Both the position numbers and the translations under genes were made by a program. Positions 1-13,700 of a stretch of DNA of 64,000 bases are shown here, piece by piece. Under the pieces are notes generated by a model, which did not search any database, was not told the origin of the DNA, and saw only the letters and a program-made list of their open reading frames with translations. Position 1 is the stretch's first letter, and each line of letters opens with the position of its first letter. Where the stretch lies: assembly GCA_036768485.1 (NCBI GenBank), contig JAVLUZ010000142.1, positions 9,421,607 to 9,485,606 on the forward strand. The letters run 5' to 3'. Source of the DNA: Mermis nigrescens. Its lineage: Eukaryota; Nematoda; Enoplea; Mermithida; Mermithidae.

Positions 1-2916
1 AGGTTAGGTTCACGTATTTTACCTTCTCCTTAGTTTCTCCAGTTTCTGAATCGTCACATTTTACAATGTTATGTCCACTCATTGGACTGTTTAGTTAGCT
101 TGGCTTCACGTACATAAGCACATACTTTTATTTGCTTTTTTCAATATTTTTACTGCGACTAACATTGCATACTTTCAGTTTAACCTAGATTTACCTTATG
201 GAGAGTAAAACTGTGCTTTACCTTGCTCATTTTTACCTAGTCTGACTGGCCTTTATTTCCATTTATTATTTCCGAAGCTATATATTTTTAGACTAGATAA
301 AGATTCAATAAATATTGCTTTTACAGCAATAGATATCGAAAAATTATGTTTTTGTATAATTAGTGTATTCAGTGGCTCTGGGTGTCACAACACAAGCCCA
401 CTACTTTTTATTATGGACATAGCTTACTTCAGACCTGTAAAGAATTTGTCTGAATCTGATAAAAAGCTGTTATCAGGTCAATCAGAATTAGCCTTATGTG
501 TGTGGGTATCCGCTGCATCCCTACAAAGCACAAAGATTGAATACAAAAACAAAAGATAAGTTGTCTATGAATTGGATGATGAGATATCATTTGTGCAAAC
601 AGTCCGAAGGATGGATTTTGTGTATATATGAAATAAAGTTTAAAATTTTTGAAATCTTGCTACAAATTTTTCTTTGCCATCGTATAGAGCTTGTCAAAAA
701 ATGCTTAAAAAAGCCTTTCTTTGCGCCTTCATCCAAATGGTTCTTAAGCAGTGTTTTTTTTGTACAAGGTCCGTTTGTACATGTACAAAGATGGTCCCCA
801 AAAGTCTCTGTACATTATGTACATGCAAATTTTTGTGTACTATAATATAGTACAGTAGCGATTTTAGTGTGGTAAAACAGGGTTTCCGACTTTTGGTAGT
901 GCATTTTAGCTAATTTCTGGGTTTCTGACGCAAAAAATTACTAAAAATTATCTGAAAACGGCGCGAAGCGCCGAAAAATGTTGACATTTTTCCATTCTAA
1001 ATGCAAATTCTGCCATTTTAAAGATATATAGGACAAACAATTACTCATTTCGGCGCGAAGCGCCGAAAATTTTGGGAATTTTACACCTTTTTACAGTTTT
1101 TGTCTTTCTGAACATCTTTGTACATTTTGTACACACAAAATTTTAGGGTACTATAATATGGTATGGCAGCGTTTTCAGTGTGGTAAAAACAGAATTCTTC
1201 GACTTTTCGTAATGTGTTTTAGCTAATTTATGGGTCTATAAGGGCAAAAATCACTAAGAATCGTCTTAAAACGGCGCGAAGCGCGGAAAAAATTTGACTT
1301 TTTCACTTTTGAAATGCAATTTCTACCATTATAAAGATGTATAGAACCCACAATTACTCATTTCGGCGCGAAATGCCGAAATTTTTTCGCATTTTAGACC
1401 TTTTTTGCAATTTTTGTCTTCCCAAAAATCTTTGTACATGTACAAAGACGGTCCCGAAAAGTCTTTGTACATCGGGAAAAATCTTTGCCGAGTACAAAAA
1501 AGAACACTGTTCTTAAGAATTCGATTTCAAGAAATTTGCGATCTTCCCTGACATAAAATACTTGGCTTGTCAAAAAGAATTATTGAGTAGTAGGCAATAG
1601 GCATTTATGCACACTGGGGGTATGGGATGCCCAGCAGTATAATCTGAAGTATTTTTTGGGTAGTACGCTGCCCATTCCTTTATAGCAAAGATAGATGCTC
1701 CGATCGAACAAAAAAGACGAATATACTTGGGATTACGGATTATTAGATCAGAGGACTAGGAAAAAGCTACCAATGTATTTGCTTAAAGTCGCAAAAATCT
1801 ATTAAAAATCAGGCTTTTTCTAGGCAACACAAAAATCGAAGCATATTCTGACGCCTCTGAAAAATGCAACCTTTTTAAATAATTTTTAATACTCCACATA
1901 AGAGAGTATAAGCATAATCTAAAATATACACTTTTTGTGGATGGCTTGCAAGTTGCAACGCTGACTTGCTTCGTATCATGACTAATAGAAAAGTGACTGC
2001 ACTTGCATTTAGAGGTGTCTTATTTTGTTACCATGAGCTTTATACAGCAAGCAAACCTGGCGTCAATTGGTTAGTGCACAAAATTGTTGCGGGCATGCAA
2101 GTGCACCTACATCTAGTCTGTTTCACGTAAAAAGTCGCTCCTAGGTCACTCCACCATCTTCTTTCCCATTGCTACTGCATAGCTAACTTGCTGCTTTTTC
2201 AATCTTTTTTGTTCAAGAGTTATTTTAATCTGCAGGTCGCAGAATATACTTTGATTTTTTGCATTGGATTTTTAAACAGATTTTTGCAACTTTCACCCCC
2301 TTCCCAAAAATTTTCTCACCCCCAGAATTGGCGATTTTTCGAAAGTTACCAATAATTCTCTAAAAATTTGTAGAAAAGATGCTTTTTAAGCGTTTTTAGC
2401 CATTTACTCAGAAGTGCCAAATTTTTAGCACTTGGCGCCATTATACTCAGGTGTTGACTATATTTTGTTCAATTCGTTCCGACTTTTTAAATTTTTTCGA
2501 TTTTTTATGTTTTTATGCTCTAGAAAGATAGAGCATCGCCAGAAACGCTGAAAAACAATGTTTTTGACGCGTACCTGACCAAAAAAAGACTTTATACTTT
2601 CACCCTACCCCCAGAATTCCCATGCTGTGCATGTATGGTAAATGACCTCCAATTTTTGGCCAATTTTTCTCAAAAATCGGTAGGGGTCAGCGGGGGTCAA
2701 AAATTTTCTAACTTTGGGGAGGGGACAACTAACTTTGGTTGAGGGGGGTTCCCCATCGCCGTGTTAATGTATGCTGAAGACGTCATAGAAATTACTATTC
2801 TGTTGAAGTGCCCATACAAAATACTTTTTGCTTTCTAGTTTCTGCACTACCTGGCTTAGAATTAAGCCTTTAACATTATAGTCTTAAAGTTTTCGCCCTA
2901 TTTGTTTCGTCTGTAG
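1..2916. other. 5' flank or first intron of canoe
   Basis: No protein gene is recognised here. The only coding signal is at the right edge, where a pyrimidine-rich tract ends in ctgtag at 2,911-2,916, five bases before the canoe ATG. An upstream non-coding first exon is therefore likely but could not be placed. The stretch holds an F1-family transposon (749-1,509) inserted in an older repeat (about 600-740 and 1,518-1,560; relatives at 13.35-13.48 and 58.27-58.45 kb). It also holds a piece of the foldback family at about 1,640-2,230 (relative at 57.5-58.2 kb) and a repeat at 2,280-2,760 related to 31,385-31,790. Confidence 0.6.
749..1509. mobile_element. F1-family hAT-like element, complete, with 8-bp TSD
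   Basis: The element begins cagtgttttttttgtac and ends gtacaaaaaagaacactg. It is flanked by a perfect direct repeat ttcttaag (741-748 and 1,510-1,517). CAGTG/CACTG termini with an 8-bp duplication point to the hAT superfamily. There is no coding capacity, so it is non-autonomous. The interior is a direct repeat of about 310 bp: the block starting near 835 (ACTATAATATAGTAC) recurs near 1,145. It carries several ggcgcgaagcgccg hairpins and is rich in palindromic GTACATGTAC. Confidence 0.85.
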
Positions 2917-2921
2917 ACGAT

Positions 2922-3038
2922 ATGGACCAAACGATTGATTTAGTAGATCGCGAGCGGATGCGATGGCAGCTTAAAACATTAATCGACGACTGGAATTCCA
3001 ACCGCTTAGATTTATTCTCGCTAAACGAACCGAATGAA
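2922..3038 (+). CDS. cno: canoe exon 1: N-terminus
   Basis: 39 codons opening with the proposed initiator ATG (MDQTIDL...) and ending at a GT donor (gaa|gtacgc), phase 0. The stretch IDDWNSNRLDLFSLNEPNE matches the afadin N-terminal signature W-N-A-N-R-L-D-L-F directly before RA1. The start is chosen because afadin/canoe proteins begin 20-30 residues before this motif and this is the only ATG that fits. An acceptor-like AG at 2,915-2,916 implies an upstream non-coding exon. Confidence 0.92.
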
Positions 3039-6000
3039 GTACGCACATGCTATAAATTGTGCTCATATTGTAGGAAGGGATGCGTAACGAGTTAGTAAAT
3101 GCAAAAATGAGTAAATTGGTATCTGTTATACATCTTTCTTAGGTTTGTTTTAAATACATTTGATAGTGTTATTCGAGCATACTTGCTTGAGCTGTCTCAT
3201 CTCTACCTATCTATGGTCGCATATTCCATTTTTCGACGCGTACACGAAATACTCAGCACGAAAAGAACATAGCTCACTCGCAGTGTTTTTTTGTACTCGG
3301 CAAAGATTTTTCTCGATGTACAAAGACTTTTCGGGACTGTCTTTGTACATGTACAAAGATTTTGGAGAAGAAAAAATCGCAAAAAGGTCTAAAATTCGCA
3401 AAAATTTTCGGCGCCTCGCGTCAAAATGAGTAATTATGTGTTCTATATATCTTTATAATGGCAGAAATTGCATCTCAAAAGGAGAATGTCAAATTTGTTG
3501 GCGCTTCGCGCCGTTTTAATACGATTCTCAGTTATTTTTGCCCTTAGAGACCCAGAAATTAGCTAAAATACACTACGAATAGTCGAACAACTCTGTTTTT
3601 ACCATGCTAAAATCGCTACTGTACCATATTATAGCACCCAAAAATTTGTGTGTATAAAATGTACAAAGACTTTGGGGACCATCTTTGTACATGTATAAAC
3701 AGACCTTGTACAAAAAAACACTGCTCAATTACCCTTGTTGAATTCAAAAGCTGTATAATCACACATGACGGGTAGTGTGAGGGGTATTACCCCTACCTCA
3801 GGGTCCATGATTCGACTTACTATCAGACGATTTTGAATTACATATCAAACATTTTCTGCATGATTTTTGGGAAAGGAAGTAGTAGCAAAGATAATGAATT
3901 TTTTTGGCGCTTAGCGCCGATTAGTACCATTCTGTTTTGTTTACCCTTAAAATGCCTCGAATGAAATTGAAATGATCTGAATAGTTTGAATTATCGATAA
4001 ATTTTTATATTTTTTACTTACAAAAGTTTCAAAACGAATCAGAATTGGTTAAAATGTATAAAAAATGCAGTTGTCCGCATTAAAACGTTTGATATATTTA
4101 GGATGTCTCAATCGTTTTTCACCTTTGACCCGCAAAAAAGGTTACAACTTTAAATTTGTGGTAACAAAGTTTGGAATTTCTTCCCCCTGAACTTCCGACA
4201 TTGGGAAACTATGTGCAACTGCATAATTTTCGTCGAATGACATGGCCAAAAAGTACGCAATGAAGGTCATCTGAATCTCTGTGCTATCTTGACATGACAT
4301 TATGCATATTCTTTATATGCGGAGCATGATATATGCTAATGTAACTTTAATCTCGACTTGGCAGTAAATTCTAGACCGCATTCCATTCCTGCCCTGGTCA
4401 TTTTGATTACTTATGCTATGCCTACACTCCGAAAAAATGTATAATTTTTTGACGTATGCATTATTTTTTGCCAATTATGTATGAACAATGTTGGCTGGCT
4501 GTTTTAAATTTTCAACGATCGACCAACGGTTTCCTAAGCATCGGAATGCTAAAGTATGAATCAGTTTTTAAGTTTTTTTACAGATGATGAAGAGTGTATA
4601 GTCGTGGCCTCTAAAAAACCACTTTTCATGTTTTTTTGCATATATTCGTTATGCAAGCACTCCTGTCTAGAAACTTATATAATCAGAGCAATCTCCCGTC
4701 TATGCTCCATCTTTCGCCACTTGGCTGATTTCATAGATCCCTTTAGTCTTGAAGAAAAAAATCGATCAAAGTCAAAAATAAAAACCAGCAAATTAAATTT
4801 GGGTGGTAAAAAAATCACTACCAAAATGTTATGTGAAGTGCGTGGTTTACAGCGTAAATTAGTTACTTGACCTTACATTATCATATTTTTCGAAAAATTC
4901 ATTTTTTCCGATATTTCCGTTCATTTTATCTCATTTATATAAAAATCGATAATTTTTTCTAATTTCTATTAAAAGTTCTATAAATTTCACAAATAAAGTC
5001 TTCGAGTGATAAAAACAACTCTAGGTAAGTCTCTTCTACATCCTTCGCAAGAAATCAGTGCAAAATTATGAATGAAAAGTAATTTCGCTGCCATTGACAA
5101 CGTATATTTAGCATTGGTCTTTTTTTAGGTTGCAATACAATCGAACTTTTTTGGCAGTATTTTGGGGTGATTCCCATTTTTTTATGAAAAATAAATATCA
5201 GGCATCATATAAGGTGCTGCGAGGCACATTCCTGCTAAGTTTTGTAAAAATTGGCGCTGGTTTTTTCTTAGGTTACAACTGGTTTTACTTTAGATTTGAC
5301 TTTGAAGGTATACTTCAGCTATGTGGATGACATAGGACAACTAAATTTTTTCTGACATTACTCTGCAAGAAATTCCAACGTGAAAACATAAAAGATTCCA
5401 GCAAATATGAATACGGGTAGAAATACTGACCCTCAAAAATGCTGAAAACATAATAAAAACGGCAATTTTTAGGAACTCTGACAAATTTATATCTCAAGTT
5501 TCTGAATGATCCGAAAGAGATCAGGTATCAGTTGTAATCCTCACGGCATAGTTCGTTCGCCAGTATAATATCATCAGTCATCTCCTTTGGTTATGGAAAA
5601 AAGGGTGGTTTTCTTCAGGTTACAAATCGACTGGCTTTTCTAGAGGCCAGCACTATACATGTGACTGCCCTTAATTTTAAGACGAGATTCGCTTCTATCT
5701 ATAATAAATAAAAGGTTTCAGATTTCGAAACTTATTTCTCGGATAATTGTTCACAAACCTTGCTACATACATAACTGTTAGTGAAAAAGACGAAATATAC
5801 GTGGAATTTGAACTAAATTTCCTCTATATAAAAATTGAATTAAATCTTATCAGTGCATTACTTTCGAGAATTGAAAATTTGAAAGAATTTCGGTGAAAAA
5901 ATCGAAAATTGAAATCAACTCCGCAGGATCTAGAATTCCACGGCGTTATGCGATTTTACTTCCACGAAATTGGCGAAAAAGTGGCGACGAAATGCATTCG

Positions 6001-7666
6001 CGTGTCGAGCACGGCCACGACCCGGGCCGTCATCGACGCTTTGGTCGAAAAATTTCATCCAGATATGAAAATGTTGACCAGTCCCAAATATTCTTTGTGG
6101 GAGGTGCACGAAAATGGCGCCGAAAGACGATTGGCCATGGACGAAAAACCCTTGTTGGTTCAATTGAATTGGCACAAGGACGATCGAGAAGGACGATTTT
6201 TGCTGAAAAACGAATCTCGGGTATACCGTTGGCAGAAATAATATAAGATAATAGACATAAACGCGTTACGGCTCGAAATTTCGGCAGGAAGTCCCGGCCA
6301 TTTTTAGAGGGGATGGTAAATGACCTCCGATTTTTGGTCAAAAACAATCAAGAAATACGCCCAAACGGCCAAATAAATCAATTCTTTCCGAAAATCGGGG
6401 AGGGTCAAAAATTTTCTGGCTTGGGGGGGGGTAGGGACGATCTACATTGGCTGGGGGATTATCCACCCCTTTGTTACATGAATGATAGGAGCGTACGTTT
6501 ACTCATTCATATACACTGCTCGCCACCAAATTTGATCAATAAAGAACCGATTGAGTTTATTTGGGAATGCTTTTTCGCGATCTAATCGCCGGAGAATAAC
6601 AGAGTATGCTGGCATGCTTTACTATTAGGAAGATGCGACTCAAACAGCGCGTAGCGCCGGTTAGTTTAAAAAAACGCGACTTAAATGCTTAGGTCAGACC
6701 GTTTACGACTCAGCGGGCGTAGATCATATTAATATTGATTATACTCGTGCAATTCATATGCATATGATATTGCGTACATAATGCGGATGCGCGGTTTCAA
6801 CTCGTATCTATTTTAGAACGCGCCCTGAGTCGTAAACGGTCCGACCCATACGTGGGCAGCAAGAAAATTCTGGGGGTGGGTGCAAGATTTTTTGAAGGTC
6901 AAAAAATGGCCTTAAAAATGGTGGTATGGCGATAAAAACACCATTTTTCGACGTTTCTCATCAAGCACTATCCATTGGCATCAAAAAATTGCGAAAAAAA
7001 CGAAAATAATTTTCATGGGGGGTATTTTGATTTCTGGGGGGTGCTTACCCCCCAAACCCCCACGCCCAGGTGTGGTCCGACCTAGGCGTTTAGGTCGCGT
7101 TTTCTTAAATTAAAGCATGTCAGGATAACTTTAAGGTCTCCGGCGATTAAGTCGTGAAAAAGCGTTTCTAAATAAATTCATCGGCTCTTTATTGTTCAAA
7201 TTTAGTGGAGAGCACTGCATTAAAGGGATTCCGAAACTCGGTAGTTCCCCAATCCTATCTATCTAGAAGCTGAGATCCGTACCGACGTTTGGACAAAACA
7301 CTGCCTTCCTACTATTTTTTAAGCTCCTTTTTATTATTTTTAGCTAAAAGCGATGACCATTTACAGTCCCACAACAACCCAAAGTCCTAGTTGTTGCATG
7401 CCAGCACACGGCAAAAACATGATTTTCTTAACGTTTTATTGTTTCTTTTGATCAAACATTTTATTTGTTTGCTGTTTTCAAATTTTTATCGACTCGTTCC
7501 CTTGAAATGACTGACTAATTGTATTTAAGGTTTTGATAACATAGGCTCTTTTGCAGGTTTCAAAATAAATCAAGTTTTGATGATTATGTACCATTCTACA
7601 GTCTATAATATGATCATTATTATTATGATTATTATTATTATTATTATATGATTTTGCTATTGTTAC

Positions 7667-7761
<95 letters not shown>

Positions 7762-10700
7762 GTGTTTTTATTTTGACCTACAAAAATGGAATCAATCGGA
7801 CAGCCTAAAATTAAGTTTGATTAAAATAACATGAATCAACATAAAAAATAAGAAATGTCAGGAACACATGGAGAGAAAAACTTTGAAAAATAAAATTTAA
7901 AAACGAATTCAAAAAAATTAAATAAGATAAAAATCGTATTACATGATTAATTTTCCCCTAGCCGATCGAAAATAAAGAAAACGATTTGCAAATGAAGCGA
8001 AAATTGTCGAAACGCGAGAAAAAGGAGCAGAAAAAGTTGCAACAAAAAGTGAACCGGACGATTTCGTCGGCTCGTTCGAAGGAATTCGAAGATGTGCGTC
8101 GGGCGATTGCGCTCGCAAACGCCGGTGGTGCCGCTGGTGACCAGTGTTTGTACAATCAATTGCCAAACAACAATTTCACGCGAACCATTTCTAATCCCGA
8201 AATCGTGATGAAAAAGCGACGCGAGCGTAAATTAGAACAAAGATTGAAAGAAATGGGCGAAGGTCTGTCTGGCTTTTATGCCGTATTATTTACGCGTTTG
8301 CGTATTATTTAAGCACTGCCAAAATTTTCGATTATTAAATTTTTCATTAATTAATTTATTTTAAATAATGTTAATTATTTTCGTGAATGAATGTAAATGC
8401 GCATTATCAGTTTATAAACATATTTGAACGAATTTATCATTCTGTTTTTTTGTGCTAATCTAAACTCGTCGAATCATTACATTCTGCATTCGTGCTTTTT
8501 TAATGAAAAGCAATCATTGTTTTTTAACGATTATTCTAAGCTTCATTGATAACGTAAAACAATTATCGTTGAACAGAATCCTCTTTTTGTTACGTCGTCG
8601 ATGATGACGAAGACGATTGGATTACTACCTGATTTCTATTTTCGCTCATTGGCAACTCGCCAAAATTGAGTTAGAAAATTACTGGCGTACTGATATTGAT
8701 TCGCATTGAGATATAAATACTTTCGAAACCCGTATCTTTCTCGTTTTCGTCAACAAGAATTGTTTATCGTATCTCAGACGATGATGAAATCGTCCCAAAG
8801 GCATATATGAGATAATTTATTTCTTTTCGTTGACGATTATCTAGCGACTCATTACGTTCATAAAATGCGTCAGCGATCCTTAACAAAGCTAAACAATACA
8901 TTAGGGGTAACATTAACCGAAACGTGGCTGTATTTAGGCGGGAGTTTGAAAATTTACGGTCGGGATTTGAGCGAAAACAGGCCCTACGTCACGCTACTGG
9001 TTTCCACGCACGACCGCGCTGATAAAATACTGAAAGAGACGCTTGAAAAATACGGGTTGGACTGGCACGATCCGTCGCAATATTGTTTTATCGAAAGGCG
9101 CTACAGTAAGCCCAACGACCCACCGTCCGAACGCGTTTTGCTCGACCACGAGCGACCTTTATTATTAGCCGGCGATGACGTCACGAAAGGTTATTTTTCT
9201 TTATTTTTATTACGGGCCAGTACGTACGTATAAATATATAAGAACCGATAGTTAATTTTTGCACGGGCGATCTATTCAGTTGTACTGCTTTTAAATTTTG
9301 ATCTTAAATAGTATTGCTCTAAACTTTGAGTCTCTAATTTGAATGAATTATTGAGCTACATAAAATCGATACTCATTAAGTCAGTTTATTATTTTTATTT
9401 TCTTATTTTGTCTAATTAAGAAAATTTTCCATCATCTAAGAATAATTAATATTTTTATTTTATTTTGGAATTGATAAGAGTCGCTCGACTTATAACAGCT
9501 TATGCGTTTTTTTAAAGTTTTAAACGTTTGATTGCGAGTGCCATATAGTGATCGACCGGAGATCCGGCTCCGGCCTCCGGCAAATCCGGCCATTTTTTCC
9601 ACTCCGGTTCTTCGGCCGTAGGCCGGAGAATTTTTTTCGTTTTTTGCACAGTGACCGAACGTACTAATTGCTGACATTATGCTTATTAAATTTAGTCCGA
9701 GCACAATACAATAGCAGAAAAAGGAAATAACACCAAATAAATTGTCACCACCACTATCGGAAAATATTTATTTTCAGGAGGAAAGAAAATTACTCTATTG
9801 ATCGATTCATGCAATCGCTGTGAAAATCGTTGCAGGAAATTCCTGTTAACACTGGAACTAATAGATTAGCATAAGCTGCAGTCTGGCCTGCTCTGCACAC
9901 GCAATACTGATTTTCCAGACAATGTTGCTGTCCATTCTGTACGCAGGGCGGATCCCCCCATTGGCCAAAAATATTTGGCGAGATAAAGAATGGATATGCA
10001 CTTTGCAATGATTTTTGGCCATCAGTGACCATGATATCTCAAATTTTTCCGGCGTTACGCGCCGGATGATATCTATTAATGACATTTATTTACTTTCTTG
10101 GCGACCTGGAAGCACGGTTTTTTTTGTATTCGGCAAAGATTTTTTGGGACCTTGTACAATGTGTGTACAGAATGTAAAAGGACTTTTAGGGACCATCTTT
10201 GTACATGTACAAACGGACCTGTACAACAAAACTGCCTGGAAGCCATTTTCTGTTCATGTAGGTTTTAAATAATAGTAGATTAAATGTGTGAAGGATTTAT
10301 GAATAAAGTCAGCCGCATGAAAGCATCTTGTCGTTAAAAAGTATTTTTTTGTACAAGGTCCATTTGTACGTGTACGAAGATGGTCCCCAAAAGTCTTTGT
10401 ACATTTTGTGCATGCAAATTTTTAGTATTATACTATAGTATAGTAGCGATTTTAGTGTTATAAAACAGGGTTTTCGATCGTTCGTAGTGCATTCTAGCTA
10501 ATTTCTGGGTTTCTGACGCCAAAAATTACCAAAAATTGTCTCAAAACGGCGCGAAGCGCAGAAAAATTTGACATTTTTCAATTCTGAATGCAAATTCTGG
10601 CATTTAAAAGATGTATAGGAAAATTTTTGGGAATTTTACACCTTTTTACACTGTTAGTCTTCTCAAAAATCTTTGTACATTTTGTACACACAAATTTTTG

Positions 10701-13700
10701 GGTACTATAATATGGTACGGTAGCGATTTTAGTGTGCTAAAAACAGAGTTGTTCGACTTTCGGTAGTGTATTTTAGCTAATTTTGGGCCTCTAAGGGCAA
10801 AAATCAATAAGAATCGTCTTAAAACGGCGTGAAGCGCCGAAAAATTTGACATTTCTCCTTTTGGAATGCAATTTTTCCAATATAAAGATATGTAGAACAC
10901 ACAATTACTCATTTCGGCGCGAAGCGCCGAAATTTTTTGCGAATTTCAGACTTTTTACAGTTTTTATCGTCCCAAAAATTTTTGTACATGTACAATGACG
11001 GTCCCGAAAAGTCTTTGTACATCGGGAAAAATCTTTGTTGAGTACAAAAAGACTGCGTTGAAGACTCGAAAAGTAAATAAAAAATATGGCTGAACAAGCA
11101 GTTAAAAAGTTTTTTTTACTATAAATAAGAAGATAGTGTCGAAGAAATAAACGAACCAACGAAATAAGCTATGTAGAGACAGAACTGCAGCCATTGTTGT
11201 GCTCTCTTTTGCAGTAATGCATGCTTAAACACGCTTTTTCAGTTATCCACAGTGGCGGGTCTAGGATTCTCTTAAAATGGGGGGGCATATCCCAAATTTA
11301 CCAAAAATTTGTCCGAAAATTTGCCCTTAACGCACGAAATTGCTTTTTTTCGGTGTTTTACATTGTATACTTTTACATAAAATCACTTTTGACGCGATAT
11401 TTTTTCTGAAAATTTTAGAATTTCCGACAATTTTTTGCGAAAAAATCATTAATTTCTTTAATTCTAACAAAAATCTGGCGCGAAGCGCCGGAAAATTCAT
11501 GAAATTAAGGCGGATTAGACGTCTAGAAGCATGACTTCCTGTATTGATAGCATTTGATGCGAAACATCAAAATTTTCAATTGAAAATAGAAGAACTCTAT
11601 GCAAAAATAGCTGTTTCTGCTGTTAAAATTGTTCTGAAACCTATAGAACAGAAAATGGCTTCCAAGTCGCCAAGAAAGTAAATAAGTGTCACTAATAGGT
11701 ATCATCCGGCGCGTAGCGCCGGAAAAATTCGAAAAATTATGGTCAATGACGGCCAAAAATCATTGCGAATTGCATATTCATTCTTTATCTTGCCAAATAT
11801 TTTTGGCCGAGTAAGAAGCGAGGCGGCCGCCCCCGCCCCCTTGAATTCTCCCCTGGTCCTCCAATTTTGGTGTGATAAGTAATATGATGGAAACGGCACC
11901 GTACTTTTCGATCCATGTAGCGAGCATGAGTTATAACTTAGTCATCATATGAATATGAATTGGCACTTTGCTGTATGTAACTTGGTGTAACTGGGTACGC
12001 GCCTAAATCCATTAGAAAAGCCAATAAATAAAAAACAGCCAGTGTACTGCAGATGCATTCTACATAGTTAATATTCAACGGATATATAAAACTTATTCAA
12101 ATTTGATTTTAACCCTCGGCGCTCTCGGCACTTTTCAGCTTCGCCCTCGGCGCCGAAGCCGAGGCTCCGAAAAACGCTGAGCCTTGCCGAGGCCGAGGCC
12201 TCGGTCCGATCATTGGTGATTGGATGGAAAGTTTTCGGTTATAAACCTATGCAGCGCCACCACCTGCTACAAATGCTGCAACGATCGATCACTATTCGTG
12301 CTGCACAGTATTTACACTTGTAAATACATATCAGACTGTTAGCTGGACTGCGCAGCGGTAATTCGTGGTGAAATGACGCGCAAAAACACAGACACGCTGA
12401 AATAAAAAGTGAATATGAACTCGATGTATAGAGTTAGGAGGATATTACGATGATAAGATGTGTACAGGGAGGCTTAAAATAGTCCGCAATAGCAATTTAA
12501 ATTTATTTAAGAGACTAATTTTGCTAACGTGATGGTACCATTTGAACATATTAACTTCTAAAAGTTTTAAAACTTTTTAAGTATTTATTAGGCCCGGGCC
12601 CGGGACTGCCCTGACTGACCGGGCCCGGGTACCCGGCCGGTCACTGATTACCCCCTGAGCTTTGAAAAACTGACAGCTACATATACAGCCAGGGCGGTAT
12701 CCAGGGGGGCGGGGGCCTGCTCCCCCCGAACTGGGAAAAAATTTCGTTTTTCCCAAGGTTCCCCCAGAGGGAAAAATGAAAAATTGGCGAAGTGCATCTG
12801 AAACACCGCCAAAACAGGCTTTTAGCGTACTTTTGAGCTAGTAAACACAAAAGTTTCCGGCGCTTCGCGCCGGATTCATTGTTTATGTATAGTTTTGTCT
12901 TCAAAAGTTTCTTCAAAACCACTAAAAATCGTTCAAATTTGAGTTAGACATAAGGAGCATGTCAATTTTTTCCAGCGCTGTGCGCTAGATTCATTGTTCA
13001 GATATAGTTTTTGCCTCCTAGCTCACTCAAAACAGTTCAAATTTGAGTTATGACAAGGGAAACATGAAATTATTCCGGCGCTTCGCGCTATATTTATGAT
13101 ATATATATGTTTTTGTGTTCTAGCCCGCTCAAACCGGTCAAATTCGAGCTTGACATGCAGAATATGTCAATTTTTTCGGCGCTTGGCGCCGAATTATTCA
13201 TTATCTGTATTGTTTTTCTCTGTAAAGCACAATGATTAAGTGCCAAAGCAAGAGATAAGAAATAATTCGTCGATTGAGGGAAAGAAATCAGCTTAAATGA
13301 TAAATTTGCTGTATATCAATATGAAATAAAGTGAAAAATTTTCTAATTTTCTTGATATTTTTCTTCACCATCGCATAGAGCTTCGTTGAGATACGCTCAA
13401 AACTGCCGTTATTTTCGCCTTTCTCCTAATGGTTCTCGAGATATTTGACCTCAAAATTTTCGCCCCCCCTATATAAAATTCTGGATATGGGCTATACAGC
13501 CATTTTAGCCGAAAAAGCATTGCCATTCAGTCTTTTTTGGGCTGAGAAAATGAGCTAAATAGCCTCTTTATGTGTAAGAAAACTTGCTATATAGCCTTTT
13601 TTAGACTCAGAAACTTTATGCGTGAGCTCAGAAACGCTATATTATTGTCTTTTCTTAGTTTTTAAAGCATATCTATGTAGCTATTTTTAGACTCCAAATA

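Larger units (their letters stand above)
6221..7961 (+). other. canoe intron 2
   Basis: The intron holds a G-rich repeat (about 6,297-6,484; family P, also at 19.57, 28.07, 42.56, 48.85 and 51.62 kb), a foldback element (6,512-7,216) with a nested H element, and a (TTA)n microsatellite. There is no gene. Confidence 0.7.

Noticed and set aside
5893..6347. Long frames (117 codons +, 105 and 81 codons minus) over canoe exon 2
   Set aside because: They overlap the RA1 domain in other frames and have no homology. They are shadows of a conserved coding exon.
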